Assembly (NCBI GenBank): GCA_946482335.1
Contig: CAMLRG010000074.1
Location: 1-24,992 of the forward strand
Source of the DNA: an uncultured Duganella sp.
GTDB lineage: Bacteria; Pseudomonadota; Gammaproteobacteria; Burkholderiales; Burkholderiaceae
Length of the DNA stretch: 24,992 nucleotides
Reading direction: 5' to 3'
In this document: piece by piece, positions 16,924 through 24,992 of the stretch
Layout of the letters: each line of letters starts with the position of its first letter
Position numbering within the stretch: position 1 is the stretch's first letter
Program-made: the position numbers and the translations under genes
Notes under the pieces: generated by a model
Database searches by the model: none
Seen by the model: only the letters and a program-made list of their open reading frames with translations
What the model was told of the DNA's origin: nothing

Positions 16924-17338
16924 TATCCTAAGCAAGATTTTCCACAAGATTTTCCCGTCGTCGCACCAAGAGGCCGCCCCACCGCCGGCCTCTGGTGCGC
17001 CTGTCACGGCCGGCGGTTCCCAGCAGTCTGCCAGCCCTGGCGCCGCCCCGTCGGTCCAGCGCGCGCAGCCGCCGATGCAGCAGGTGGACGTTGAAGCCAT
17101 CCTGAACGAAAAGGCCGCGCGCGCCGGCCAGCCATTGAACTGGCGCTCGTCGATCGTCGACCTGCTCAAGCTGCTGGACCTCGATTCCAGCCTGCAGGCG
17201 CGCAAGGACTTGGCGCAGGAATTGCACTACACCGGCGATACCGGCGATTCCGCAACCATGAACATCTGGCTGCATCAGCAAGTCATGCGCAAGCTGGAAG
17301 AAAACGGCGGCAAGGTGCCGGCTGAACTGAAGAGTTAA
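16919..17338 (+). CDS. DUF3597 family protein
   Basis: A 139-residue small protein of unknown function. The N-terminus MGILSKIFHKIFP is an amphipathic, basic helix typical of this family. A low-complexity Pro/Ala/Gln/Ser linker (about 17-55) follows, then the globular DUF3597 domain (about 57-139) with LNWRSSIVDLLKLLDLDSS and the TGDTGDSATMNIWLHQQVM segment. I chose the ATG at 16919 because it gives the family N-terminus; an in-frame ATG at 16877 lacks a ribosome-binding site. The start codon lies within the inverted repeat 16874-16923. It is followed after 9 bp by an unknown secreted protein gene. Confidence 0.85.
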   Translation: MGILSKIFHKIFPSSHQEAAPPPASGAPVTAGGSQQSASPGAAPSVQRAQPPMQQVDVEAILNEKAARAGQPLNWRSSIVDLLKLLDLDSSLQARKDLAQELHYTGDTGDSATMNIWLHQQVMRKLEENGGKVPAELKS

Positions 17339-17347
17339 AATGGTTGG

Positions 17348-18031
17348 ATGAACCCAACCCGACGCGCGCTTGCCGGCGCTTTACTGGCAACCTGCACCCT
17401 GCCGCTGCATGCCGCCGACCAGACGTACGGCACCCATGGCATGGCCTTGTTCGGCGGGCGGGAAGGCATGTATGCCTCGCACCTGCCGATGTTCCATGCG
17501 CCGCACGACTACCAGATCATCCTGCAAATCCATCTGGCCGACCCGGCCACCGATGCGGCGCTGCGCAAACGGCTCGAGGCCGACGATGCGCTGTGGACCA
17601 TCGATCCGGAAAAATTCGAGATCAGCGGCCTGGCGCCGGGCGCGGCCAAGCCGCGCACCCAGTTCAAGGGAGACCTGGTGCAGGGCCATTTCGAACGCGG
17701 CGGCAAGACCCAATACCGCGCGGCCAAGGTGGTGATCGACAAGGTGCTGGTGTTCCGCCAGCTGGACGACCGGCCGCGCGACGCCGTCATGTCGCGCTAC
17801 ATGCAGGTGGGTAGCGGCCAGCGGCGCTTCCTGGTCAAGGAAATCGACGCCCGTCCCGACTTCGACCACATCGTGGTTTACCGCGCGGCGCCGGGGGCGC
17901 GCGCCACTCCCATCCAGGTGCGCAAATGGGGCATGAAACCGGCCGGCAACGATGCGCTGGCGATGGCGCTGAAAGCGAATATGGCGGCGATCGGCGGCAC
18001 CATCTACTTCGAGACCGGCGACCTGCGATGA
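17348..18031 (+). CDS. Secreted protein of unknown function
   Basis: A 227-residue protein that I do not recognise. The first 22 residues (ending LPLHAADQ) form a convincing Sec signal peptide, so it is probably periplasmic or secreted. The mature N-terminus is rich in histidine and methionine (HGMALF, YASHLPMFHAPHD), which could bind metal but is not a known motif. The rest looks beta-rich, with no cysteine in the mature part. There is no strong Shine-Dalgarno; the start lies 9 bp after the DUF3597 stop, so translation may depend on the upstream gene. Its stop overlaps the next start as ATGA. The two genes probably act together. Confidence 0.7.
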   Translation: MNPTRRALAGALLATCTLPLHAADQTYGTHGMALFGGREGMYASHLPMFHAPHDYQIILQIHLADPATDAALRKRLEADDALWTIDPEKFEISGLAPGAAKPRTQFKGDLVQGHFERGGKTQYRAAKVVIDKVLVFRQLDDRPRDAVMSRYMQVGSGQRRFLVKEIDARPDFDHIVVYRAAPGARATPIQVRKWGMKPAGNDALAMALKANMAAIGGTIYFETGDLR

Positions 18032-18561
18032 GCGTGCCACCGGCATATATGGGCCTGTGGCGCCGCAAGGGCATCTGGCGCGCCGATGGCAGCAGCGACC
18101 TGGTGACGCCGGTGTGGTGGTTCCAGGCCGCCGATTTCCATATCGACCTGCGCATTCCCGCCGACCGCAAGGCCATGACCGGCTTTGCCGGGATCACCGT
18201 GGTCGAGGGCGAGCGCTGCGAATGGCGGCCTGAGATTGCCTACCCTTTCCTCAGCCCGGAACCCGATGCGGGCTGGATGCGCTTCGACAGTGCCGACGCA
18301 CTGCACGAAACCGGCCTCGATGGCAGCTACCAGGAAGACTGGTGGCGCGAAGCGTGCGCGCCGGCCTCCGGCAGCCGAAGCGAGCTCGACGATGGCCGCA
18401 TCCAGTATGAAATCGCCTGCGGCGGTTTCCTGGCCCGCGCCACCGGCAAGCCGCACAAGGCGGCCGACATCACGATCTGGCAGCGCACGGCCGCCGGCCT
18501 GTGGCGCGTGATCGCCTCCACCACGGCGGCGCGCGAAAACGTGACGGTGGAAACGCCTTAA
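18028..18561 (+). CDS. Protein of unknown function coupled to the secreted protein gene
   Basis: A 177-residue protein without signal peptide or membrane segment. It begins MSVPPAYMGLWRRKGIWRAD and is rich in tryptophan and acidic residues (VWWFQAADFHIDLRIPADR, EDWWREAC). The pattern suggests a beta-barrel, possibly lipocalin-like, but I cannot name a family. The ATG at 18028 overlaps the TGA of the upstream gene; the frame upstream of it is a shadow. The 3' end overlaps by 4 bp the convergent deacylase gene. Confidence 0.7.
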   Translation: MSVPPAYMGLWRRKGIWRADGSSDLVTPVWWFQAADFHIDLRIPADRKAMTGFAGITVVEGERCEWRPEIAYPFLSPEPDAGWMRFDSADALHETGLDGSYQEDWWREACAPASGSRSELDDGRIQYEIACGGFLARATGKPHKAADITIWQRTAAGLWRVIASTTAARENVTVETP

Positions 18562-19673
18562 AGGCTTAACAGGCTGCCGCTGCGGAACGGCTTGGCGCCG
18601 GCGATCTTCGCCACATTCATGCCGCGGATGATGTAGCGGTGCGACAGGCGGGTGAACAGCACGCCGTCCACCTCGGCAGGCAGCGGCGTCGTCGCGCCGC
18701 TGACCGGATCGATCAGGTCGGCGATCACGTCGCCCGCGCGCACGGCCTCCCCCACTTCGCGGCGGTACACCAGCATGCCGGCATGCGGCGCATCCAGGCG
18801 CTGGGTGCCTTCCAGCGGCGTCGGCGTGCAGCCCTGGGCCGGCACCTCCACCGCGCCGGCATCGAGCATGCCGCGCACGTGGAGATAACCGATGATGGCG
18901 TCCGCGTCGCGCGCGGCCAGTTCGTAGCTGACCGCCACCTCGCCGCGCAATTCCACGGTGGCAGCCATGCAGGCCGACGGGATCGGGAACTGCGGCCCGA
19001 AATGGGCGGCCAGGTCCCACCACAAGCGGCTGCAGGCTTCATCGAACGGTTCGCCGCCGGCGCCGGTGGTGTGCAGCACGGCGCAGGCGCCCATCAGGTT
19101 GGCCAGCGGCTGGGCGACCTCGCACAGCGAGGTGCCGACGTACAGGTGCAGTTCGCCCTCGTTCTCGCAATGCAGGTCGAGCATCACGTCGGCGTCGATC
19201 GCCATTTGCAGCAGGGTTTTCTTGAGCGTGGTGGCATCCGAGGTGGGCTGCCACTGCGCCACCAGTTCGCGCAAATGGCGGCGGATGGTGCGCACGTTGG
19301 CGTCGGCATCGCTGCCCAGCTGGCCGGCCAGGCGCGCCTTCAACTGCTCGAAATAATGCGGGTAGCCACGGTTGAAATTGATGCCGTTGCTGAGGTCGAA
19401 ACGCCCGAAGGGACGTTCATTGATCACTTGCGCCAGCCCGATCGGATTGGCGGCCGGCACCAGGATCACTTCCCCGCCCACCTTGCCCGCCGCATCCAGC
19501 GCCGTGAGGCGCTTGCGCAATGCCTGCGCCACCAGCATGGCGGGCACTTCGTCGGCATGCAGCGCGGCCTGGATATAGGCCTTGGGCCCGCCCGGCTTGC
19601 CGAAGTGGTAGCTGGTCAGTTCATAGTGCGCCGTGCCGTGCGGCGCGGAGATGCGGTGGGTGATGGTTTCCAT
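18558..19673 (-). CDS. Succinylglutamate desuccinylase/aspartoacylase-family zinc hydrolase
   Basis: A 371-residue metallo-deacylase related to M14 carboxypeptidases that cleaves N-acyl amino acids or similar amides, probably in the cytosol. Numbering from the ATG at 19682, the zinc ligands are H42 and E45 in ALHADEVPAM and H171 in MLDLHCENEG; FNRGYP (103-108) marks the substrate arginine region. AGGATGG at about -8 favours the ATG at 19673 (METITHR) over the one at 19682. It follows the YfcC-type transporter gene almost without a gap. The reaction is family-level inference; the acyl group and amino acid are not known. It is longer than AstE or AspA. Confidence 0.85.
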   Translation of the reverse strand: METITHRISAPHGTAHYELTSYHFGKPGGPKAYIQAALHADEVPAMLVAQALRKRLTALDAAGKVGGEVILVPAANPIGLAQVINERPFGRFDLSNGINFNRGYPHYFEQLKARLAGQLGSDADANVRTIRRHLRELVAQWQPTSDATTLKKTLLQMAIDADVMLDLHCENEGELHLYVGTSLCEVAQPLANLMGACAVLHTTGAGGEPFDEACSRLWWDLAAHFGPQFPIPSACMAATVELRGEVAVSYELAARDADAIIGYLHVRGMLDAGAVEVPAQGCTPTPLEGTQRLDAPHAGMLVYRREVGEAVRAGDVIADLIDPVSGATTPLPAEVDGVLFTRLSHRYIIRGMNVAKIAGAKPFRSGSLLSL

Positions 19674-19683
19674 GTCCGCCATC

Positions 19684-21069
19684 CTACCAGTTCATCAGGC
19701 AAGGCGGCACCAGCAACAGCAGCGCCAGCACCAGATAGATCAATTGCAGCGGCACCATCCAGCGCGCCCAGGTCAGCCATGGGATGCGCGCCAGCGCCAG
19801 CACGCCCACCGTGATGCCCGAGGTCGGGATCATCGGGGTGGTGAACTCGCCGAACTGGAAGGCCAGGATGGCCGTTTGCCGCGTCACGCCGACCAGGTCG
19901 GCCAGCGGCGCCATGATGGGCATGGTGAGCGCCGCCTGGCCGCTGCCGGAATGGATGAAGAAATTGATCACCGACTGGATCAGGAACATTTTCTGCGCCG
20001 CGAACACCGGCGAGGACGATGCCACCAGCGGCATCAGGCCATGCAGCATGGTGTCGATAATGTGGGCGTCGCGCGCCAGCACCATGGTGGCGCGCGCCAG
20101 GGCGATCACCAGCGCGGTGCCGACCAGGTCCTTGGCGCCTTGCACGAAGGCGGCCACGGCGTCGTCGGCGTCGAGGCGGCCGACCAGGGCGACCACCACG
20201 GTCATGGCCAGGAACAGCGCGCCGATCTCTTCGATGAACCAGCCGAACTTCACCACGCCGAACACCATGCCGCCCAGCGTGGCGGTGAAGATCCACAGCA
20301 CCAGGCGGTGGCGGTTGGTCATGCCTTCGAAGCCGCTGAAATCGACCACGCCTTCGGCGCGCTTTTCAATGTCCAGCAAATGGGTCGGGCTCTTTTCCGG
20401 ATGGCGCTTGATGCGCGCCGCGTACCACATCAGGAAGGCGATGGTCACGGCGGTGGCGATGCACCACACGATGACGCGGTAGCCGATGCCGGAAAACAGC
20501 GGCACCCCGGCAATACCCTGCGCAATGCCGACGTTGAACGGGTTCAGGAAGGCGGCGCAGAAGCCGACCTGCGAGCCGAGGAAGGGGATCGAGACGCCGG
20601 TGATGGTGTCATAGCCGAGCGCCAGCGCCAGCGGCACGAAGATCAGGACGAAGGGAATCGCTTCCTCGTTCATGCCGAAAGTGGCGCCGCCGATCGAGAA
20701 CAGCGTGACGAAGACCGGGATCAGGGCTGCGCGCACCAGGCGCGAACTCGAATGGGCCTTGGCGATGGACTTGATCATGGCATCGATGGCCTGGGTCTTG
20801 TGCAGCACGTTGAAGGCGCCGCCCGTCAGCAGCACGAAGCCGATGATCAGTCCCGCTTCGGCAAAGCCCTTGATCGGCGCCATCAGGAAGGCCGCCAGCC
20901 CTTGCGGCTTGCTTTCGACGTAGTGGAAGCTGGCCGGGTCGACCAGTTGCTTGCCGTTGACCAGGTGGGTCTCGTACTTGCCGCCCGGGACCAGCCAGGT
21001 GGCCAGAGCGATCAGCGCCAGGATGATGAACAGCAGGACGAAAGTATTGGGGAGCTTAAGTCTCTTCAT
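19684..21069 (-). CDS. YfcC-family membrane transporter
   Basis: A 461-residue inner-membrane carrier of the ion transporter superfamily (YfcC, related to DcuC C4-dicarboxylate carriers). LPNTFVLLFIILALIALATW forms the first helix and the PGGKYE motif follows. About a dozen further hydrophobic stretches are present, along with an internal repeat typical of this class (GATFGMNEEAIPFV and FFIHSGSGQAALTMPIMAPL). The ATG overlaps the hydrolase stop upstream, and its stop is 1 bp before the deacylase's first ATG. It most likely imports an organic acid or acyl amino acid; substrate and coupling ion are not shown. Confidence 0.85.
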   Translation of the reverse strand: MKRLKLPNTFVLLFIILALIALATWLVPGGKYETHLVNGKQLVDPASFHYVESKPQGLAAFLMAPIKGFAEAGLIIGFVLLTGGAFNVLHKTQAIDAMIKSIAKAHSSSRLVRAALIPVFVTLFSIGGATFGMNEEAIPFVLIFVPLALALGYDTITGVSIPFLGSQVGFCAAFLNPFNVGIAQGIAGVPLFSGIGYRVIVWCIATAVTIAFLMWYAARIKRHPEKSPTHLLDIEKRAEGVVDFSGFEGMTNRHRLVLWIFTATLGGMVFGVVKFGWFIEEIGALFLAMTVVVALVGRLDADDAVAAFVQGAKDLVGTALVIALARATMVLARDAHIIDTMLHGLMPLVASSSPVFAAQKMFLIQSVINFFIHSGSGQAALTMPIMAPLADLVGVTRQTAILAFQFGEFTTPMIPTSGITVGVLALARIPWLTWARWMVPLQLIYLVLALLLLVPPCLMNW

Positions 21070-23135
21070 GGGTTGGCGAACAGGTAATTGCAGCCCGGGT
21101 CCGCCGGGTCGCGGGCCAGGATGCGGTCGTACAGGCCGGTGCGCTCGGCAACGATGCGCTCGAAGTCTTCCTGCAGCAGCAGGCGCGCGGCCACCAGCCG
21201 TTCCGCGGCGGCGCGGGTGGCGGCGACGAAGGCATCGCGGTTGGCGTAGCGCGCTTCCAGGCTGGGGCGCGGGTCGCTGGCGGCCTTGCGTTCGGCTTCC
21301 GTGCGGGCGAAGGGGACGAAGCTGCCGTCGAAGCGCGAGGTGGCCCAGCCGAAGCCGGTTTCCGGTGCGCGCAGGTTCCAGCCGGTGTGGGTGCCGAGCG
21401 GCACCTGCATTTCCACCAGGCGCACCCCGCCGCGGTCATTGCCGTCCGCATCGGGCGCCGGCACGCGGGTCTCGAAGGCCATCTTCTGGATCGGCGGCAC
21501 GATGTCCGCAATCCCCTGCGACAGGAAGCGCGCACCGTGGTCGAGGCGCGGCTGGCGCAGGTTCTGTTCCGGTGCAACGAGGCCCGGCACGGCGGGAAAC
21601 GCCTTGCGGTAAGCCTCCACCGACACCAGCGTGCCTTCATCCAGGCGCGGGTAGGCGCTGGCCGGCGGCGGCGTGCCCTTGCTGGTCCAGCCGTCCAGCG
21701 CCAGCATCAGGGCGCGCATCGCCAGATAGTGGTTGGTGGTCGAGACGCAGGCAGTGAATGGCGCGCGGCTGCGCGAGCGGCCGACGTAATGCTGGGCGCC
21801 CATGAAGCCGTACACGCGCACGTTGGCGGCGGGCGGCACGTCGCCCACGCCATCCGGCGCGGTGGTCAGCAGCGAAGCGCCGCGGTTCCAGAATTCGGTG
21901 GACGTGTTGGAAATGACGATCTTCGGCAGCCGGCCATGCCTGTCCTTGGCATGGTCCAGGGTGGAGGCCACGCGGCCGGTCACCGGGTCGCGCGAGGGCA
22001 TGCTGGTGAAGGGGAAGGCATCGGCCGGGTAGTCGTGCTCCTCCAGCATGGAGGGATGGCGCGTCGGCTGCACGAAGCGGCTATTGAAGCCTGCCGAGCC
22101 GCCGGCGCCGGGCACGTGCAGGAAGGCGCCATCAAACACCAGGCGGCCCTGCTCGTCCACGTTCAAGCCATCGTGCAGCATGCGGCCGATCAGGCGCGCC
22201 GACTGGCTGATGCCGAAGATCAGCACTGTCTTCGGCGGCGTCGCGCCCTCGACCGGGTTGTCGCGGAAGTAGGCCAGCAGGTCGCGGATGCCGGCCAGGC
22301 CGGCGCCGGTGACGCGCGGGTCCTTGGCCTCGTAACGCACTTCGTAAATGGTGCCGGGCTGGAAGCCGCCCTGCAGCTTGATGCGGCCCGGGCCGCCCGG
22401 CTGTTCCGGCGCGACGAATTGCCAGCGTTCGCGCTCGACCGGGCGCCGGATGTCGCCCTGGCGCGTACGCTGGGTCAGCACGGCATTGGGGTCGTCCGGC
22501 GTGGCCGGCTCATAGGTCAGCCCGCGCATGCCGGCATACGTGGCCACCTCCGCCGCCGCGTTGACGATGAATTCGTTGGCCACCATGCCGCGCGTCCCCT
22601 TCACCACCGGTGGCTTGAACACCAGCGGCCGCGCTCCGGCGGGCTGCGGCGCCACATCCCAGGTCCAGGCCGAGAACAGCATGCTGAAGCCGTGGCGCAG
22701 CATGAAGCCGTCGCCGGCATCGTCCGCCGTCGTTGGGTCATTGTTCTTCGGGCTCTTGCCGTTGATCTGGCCCAGCATGGCGATGTTGCCGCGGTTGTTG
22801 ACGTCGTAGACCAGGGTGCCGGTCTTGCCGCTGGCGGGACGCAGCAGCACGAACTCGCTGGAGAAACGCACCATGCCGCGCTTGTCGCGCGGGGCGCGCT
22901 TCAGGTCGACGATGGGCAGGTTGGCGACCGCCTTCGGGTTCAGGGCAAAGTAGGCGATGCCGCGCAGCTTTTCGTACTCGCCCGCCTCGCCGAACTTGAC
23001 GCCCGGCGCGAACGGCACGCGCTCGGTGATCTCGATGCGCTCGACGGCCGCCCGGCCGGCGCCCGGTGCCAGCACGCCCACGGCGGAAACCACGGCTGAA
23101 GCGGCGGCAAGAGCCGCCCGGCGGAATTTCTTCAT
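21066..23135 (-). CDS. Secreted alpha/beta hydrolase domain protein (Abhydrolase_10-like)
   Basis: A 689-residue exported hydrolase. The N-terminus MKKFRRAALAAASAVVSAVG is a Sec signal peptide, with cleavage likely after about residue 30 (AGRAA). The nucleophile is probably S310 in FGISQSARLIGR, matching the GFSQSGR-like elbow of this family with Ala for the final Gly. Family features such as VYDVNNRGN, TNHYLAMRALMLAL and a long C-terminal half are present. The start at 23135 gives the signal peptide; the upstream open frame to 23591 is antisense-type noise inside topB. Its Shine-Dalgarno is poor. It is the first gene of a tight unit with a YfcC-type transporter and a deacylase. Ester or lactone cleavage in the periplasm is likely; the substrate is unknown. 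Confidence 0.8.
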   Translation of the reverse strand: MKKFRRAALAAASAVVSAVGVLAPGAGRAAVERIEITERVPFAPGVKFGEAGEYEKLRGIAYFALNPKAVANLPIVDLKRAPRDKRGMVRFSSEFVLLRPASGKTGTLVYDVNNRGNIAMLGQINGKSPKNNDPTTADDAGDGFMLRHGFSMLFSAWTWDVAPQPAGARPLVFKPPVVKGTRGMVANEFIVNAAAEVATYAGMRGLTYEPATPDDPNAVLTQRTRQGDIRRPVERERWQFVAPEQPGGPGRIKLQGGFQPGTIYEVRYEAKDPRVTGAGLAGIRDLLAYFRDNPVEGATPPKTVLIFGISQSARLIGRMLHDGLNVDEQGRLVFDGAFLHVPGAGGSAGFNSRFVQPTRHPSMLEEHDYPADAFPFTSMPSRDPVTGRVASTLDHAKDRHGRLPKIVISNTSTEFWNRGASLLTTAPDGVGDVPPAANVRVYGFMGAQHYVGRSRSRAPFTACVSTTNHYLAMRALMLALDGWTSKGTPPPASAYPRLDEGTLVSVEAYRKAFPAVPGLVAPEQNLRQPRLDHGARFLSQGIADIVPPIQKMAFETRVPAPDADGNDRGGVRLVEMQVPLGTHTGWNLRAPETGFGWATSRFDGSFVPFARTEAERKAASDPRPSLEARYANRDAFVAATRAAAERLVAARLLLQEDFERIVAERTGLYDRILARDPADPGCNYLFANP

Positions 23136-23152
23136 CTGGTCGTAGAAAGTAA

Positions 23153-23175
23153 AACGGGACCGCGCGGGTCCCGTT
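23153..23175 (-). terminator. Hairpin after topB, within the leader of the hydrolase gene
   Basis: AACGGGACC (23153-23161) and GGTCCCGTT (23167-23175) form a 9-bp stem with a 5-nt loop. On the minus strand it is followed by TTACTTTC, only a moderate U-tract. It lies 3 bp after the topB stop and about 18 bp before the hydrolase ATG, so it may end or attenuate topB transcription. Confidence 0.6.
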
Positions 23176-23178
23176 GGT

Positions 23179-24992
23179 TTATTCCGCTGCCGCGGCTTTC
23201 TTGGCTGCTGCCTTTTTCGCTGCAGGCTTCTTGGCGGCGGCTTTCTTGGCCGGAGCCTTCTTCGCCGCAGCCTTGGCGGCCGGCTTGGCTGCCGCCTTGG
23301 CAGCTGGCGCCGCCTCGGCACCGCTATCCTCCTTCGCGGCCGTCTTCTTGGCTGCCGCCGGCTTGCCCTTGCGTTCTTCGAACTCGAAGCTGATCTTGCC
23401 GTCCTTGCCGCGCACCAGGAAGGCCTTGAACGGCCGGCGCGTGCGCTGCGAGATAAAGCCCGGCAGCAAGTCGGTCTTGCCTTCGTTGAGCAGCTTGGCC
23501 ATCTGCTCCGGCAGGATTTCCTGCTGCAGGATGATACGGCCGGAACGGAAGTCGCAAGTCTTCGGCTTGGCCACCTGGTGTTCGCAGACATAGGCCAGGC
23601 CCATCTCGTACACGCCGCCGCCGCATTTCGGGCAAGGGCCGAGCGGGGTCTGGCCGGTGAAGTCCACGCCCTCGCCTTCCTCGCCTTCGTCGTCGTTCTG
23701 GCCGAAGTCGAATTCCAGCTTGAAGTTGTTGATGTCCTCGTCGCGCACGATGCGCAGGATGGCCGCGAACGGACGGCCCATCTTGGAGCGGAAGCCCTGC
23801 AGCGGACCGATGGTACGGTCGCGCAGCAGTTGCTCCACTTCCTCGATTTCGAACTGGCGTCCGCCCGGCACCTTGGTCATCGAGAATTCGCACTTGGTGC
23901 AGGCGAAGCGGCGGTAATTCTCCTTGACCACGCCGCCGCAATTCGGGCACGGCGCCTTCAGCGTGGCGTAATCGCCCGGGATGGTGTCGTCGGTGTATTC
24001 CTTGGCGCGCTTGACGATGATCTGGGTCATCTGGGCGATTTCACGCATGAATTCCTCACGCGAGATGCGGCCCTTCTCCATCTGCGACAGCTTGTATTCC
24101 CACTCGCCGGTCAGCTCCGGCGCGGTCAGTTCGCTCACGCCCAGGCCGCGCAGCAGCGTCATGAGCTGGAACGCTTTCGCCGTCGGCATCAGTTCGCGGC
24201 CTTCGCGCAGCAGGTATTTCTCGCCCAGCAAGCCTTCGATGATGGCCGCGCGCGTCGCCGGCGTGCCGAGGCCCTTGCCGGCCATCGCATCGCGCAGCTC
24301 GTCGGAGTCGACCAGCTTGCCCGCGCCTTCCATGGCCGAGAGCAGCGTCGCTTCGGTGTAGCGCGCGGGCGGCTTGGTCACCAGGCCGTTCGGCGTGACT
24401 TTCTCGGTCAGGACTTTCTCGCCCTTGGCCACCGGCACCAGGTTGCCACCGCCGCCTTCCTTCTCGTCGTCGCCGGCAACGTCCTTGCCGTAGATGGCCA
24501 TCCAGCCCGGATTGGTCATCACCTTGCCTTCGGTCTTGAACTGGTGGCCGGCCACTTCGGTGAAGCGGGTGGTCACCAGGAATTCCGCGGCCGGGAAGAA
24601 CACGGCCATGAAGCGGCGCGTCACCAGGTCGTACAGCTTTTGCTCAGGCTCGGACAAGCCCTTGGGCTGGATGCCGGTCGGGATGATGGCGAAGTGGTCG
24701 CTGATCTTGGCGTTGTCGAAGATGCGCTTGTTCGGCTTGACCCAGCCCTTGTCCAGGATCTGCTTGGCGAACTGGTTGTAGTTATGGTTGTCCTTCAGGA
24801 CTTCCAGCGTCTGCTTGACGGTCGGCAGGTAGTCTTCCGGCAGGTGGCGCGAATCGGTACGCGGATACGTCAGCACCTTGTGCTTTTCGTACAGCGCCTG
24901 CGCCAGGCCCAGGGTATTCTTGGCCGAGAAACCGAAACGCGAGTTGGCTTCGCGCTGCAGCGAGGTCAGGTCGAACAGGCCGGGCGACATCG
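23179..24992 (-). CDS. topB: DNA topoisomerase III with Lys/Ala-rich tail (5' end outside the window)
   Basis: The visible part is the last 603 residues, continuing beyond the right edge. It is a type IA topoisomerase that passes single DNA strands and removes linked intermediates. The active-site tyrosine is at codon 24865-24867 in [16 protein letters not shown], the TopB form. Two zinc-finger-like clusters follow (visible residues C348, C351, C364, C367 and C453, C456, C469, C479). The last 60 residues are almost only Lys, Ala and Pro (AAKKAAAKK repeats, 23182-23370), resembling histone H1 and probably a DNA-binding tail. The gene is upstream of the hydrolase cassette with a hairpin in between. 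Confidence 0.9.
   Translation of the reverse strand, partial: MSPGLFDLTSLQREANSRFGFSAKNTLGLAQALYEKHKVLTYPRTDSRHLPEDYLPTVKQTLEVLKDNHNYNQFAKQILDKGWVKPNKRIFDNAKISDHFAIIPTGIQPKGLSEPEQKLYDLVTRRFMAVFFPAAEFLVTTRFTEVAGHQFKTEGKVMTNPGWMAIYGKDVAGDDEKEGGGGNLVPVAKGEKVLTEKVTPNGLVTKPPARYTEATLLSAMEGAGKLVDSDELRDAMAGKGLGTPATRAAIIEGLLGEKYLLREGRELMPTAKAFQLMTLLRGLGVSELTAPELTGEWEYKLSQMEKGRISREEFMREIAQMTQIIVKRAKEYTDDTIPGDYATLKAPCPNCGGVVKENYRRFACTKCEFSMTKVPGGRQFEIEEVEQLLRDRTIGPLQGFRSKMGRPFAAILRIVRDEDINNFKLEFDFGQNDDEGEEGEGVDFTGQTPLGPCPKCGGGVYEMGLAYVCEHQVAKPKTCDFRSGRIILQQEILPEQMAKLLNEGKTDLLPGFISQRTRRPFKAFLVRGKDGKISFEFEERKGKPAAAKKTAAKEDSGAEAAPAAKAAAKPAAKAAAKKAPAKKAAAKKPAAKKAAAKKAAAAE

Noticed and set aside
19633..23099. 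Long plus-strand open frames (484 and 570 codons) opposite the transporter and hydrolase genes.
   Set aside because: They are His/Gln/Arg-rich shadows; the minus-strand proteins have signal peptides, helices and motifs.
23136..23591. The 152-codon upstream extension of the exported hydrolase frame.
   Set aside because: It is Arg/Pro/Ser-rich and overlaps the topB tail in another frame. The signal peptide starts at 23135.

Overview
The window is high-GC bacterial chromosome, densely coded on both strands, with no mobile element, tRNA, rRNA or CRISPR that I could see. The gene order rplM-rpsI-argC-(coiled-coil membrane protein)-erpA-anmK-M23 peptidase-tyrS and the protein sequences point to a betaproteobacterium, most likely Oxalobacteraceae (Massilia, Duganella or Janthinobacterium type). 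This is an inference from familiarity, not from a search.

Layout. Positions 1-6060 are a housekeeping block: the start of tyrS (leaving leftwards), an OapA/M23 peptidoglycan endopeptidase, anmK, then on the minus strand erpA, a membrane-anchored coiled-coil protein, argC, rpsI and rplM. It carries a clear intrinsic terminator, a strong rplM promoter with a foldable leader, two GTGTCTGACCC palindromes and a long inverted repeat in front of anmK. Positions 6223-10072 hold a plus-strand run of a secreted serine hydrolase, a NatA/NatB-type ABC exporter joined by two ATGA overlaps, and an OsmC-family protein. Positions 10059-11002 are a divergent pair, a DUF2938 membrane protein and a MerR-family regulator, with a textbook 19-bp-spacer MerR-type promoter between them. 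Positions 11039-12173 hold coq7 and an unrecognised 148-residue gene. Positions 12365-16846 encode an ABC ATPase and a 1191-residue permease fused to an M1 metallopeptidase domain. Positions 16919-18561 hold a DUF3597 protein, whose start codon lies inside an 11-bp inverted repeat, and two unrecognised genes. Positions 18558-24992 are a minus-strand run: topB (incomplete, with a Lys/Ala-rich tail), a secreted alpha/beta hydrolase, a YfcC-type transporter and a zinc-dependent deacylase of the aspartoacylase/succinylglutamate desuccinylase class.

How the genes may work together. The M23 peptidase and anmK both concern the cell wall, one cutting peptidoglycan and the other recycling anhydro-MurNAc. 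The hydrolase-transporter-deacylase run is packed so tightly (4-bp overlap, then 1 bp between stop and next ATG, or 10 bp to the preferred start) that a shared catabolic or recycling role is likely: extracytoplasmic hydrolysis, uptake of the product, then cytosolic deacylation. Its substrate cannot be read from the sequence. The least explained parts are this cassette, the MerR/DUF2938 switch, the ABC-M1 fusion, the two inverted repeats at 1743-1783 and 16874-16923, and the unknown pair at 17348-18561.
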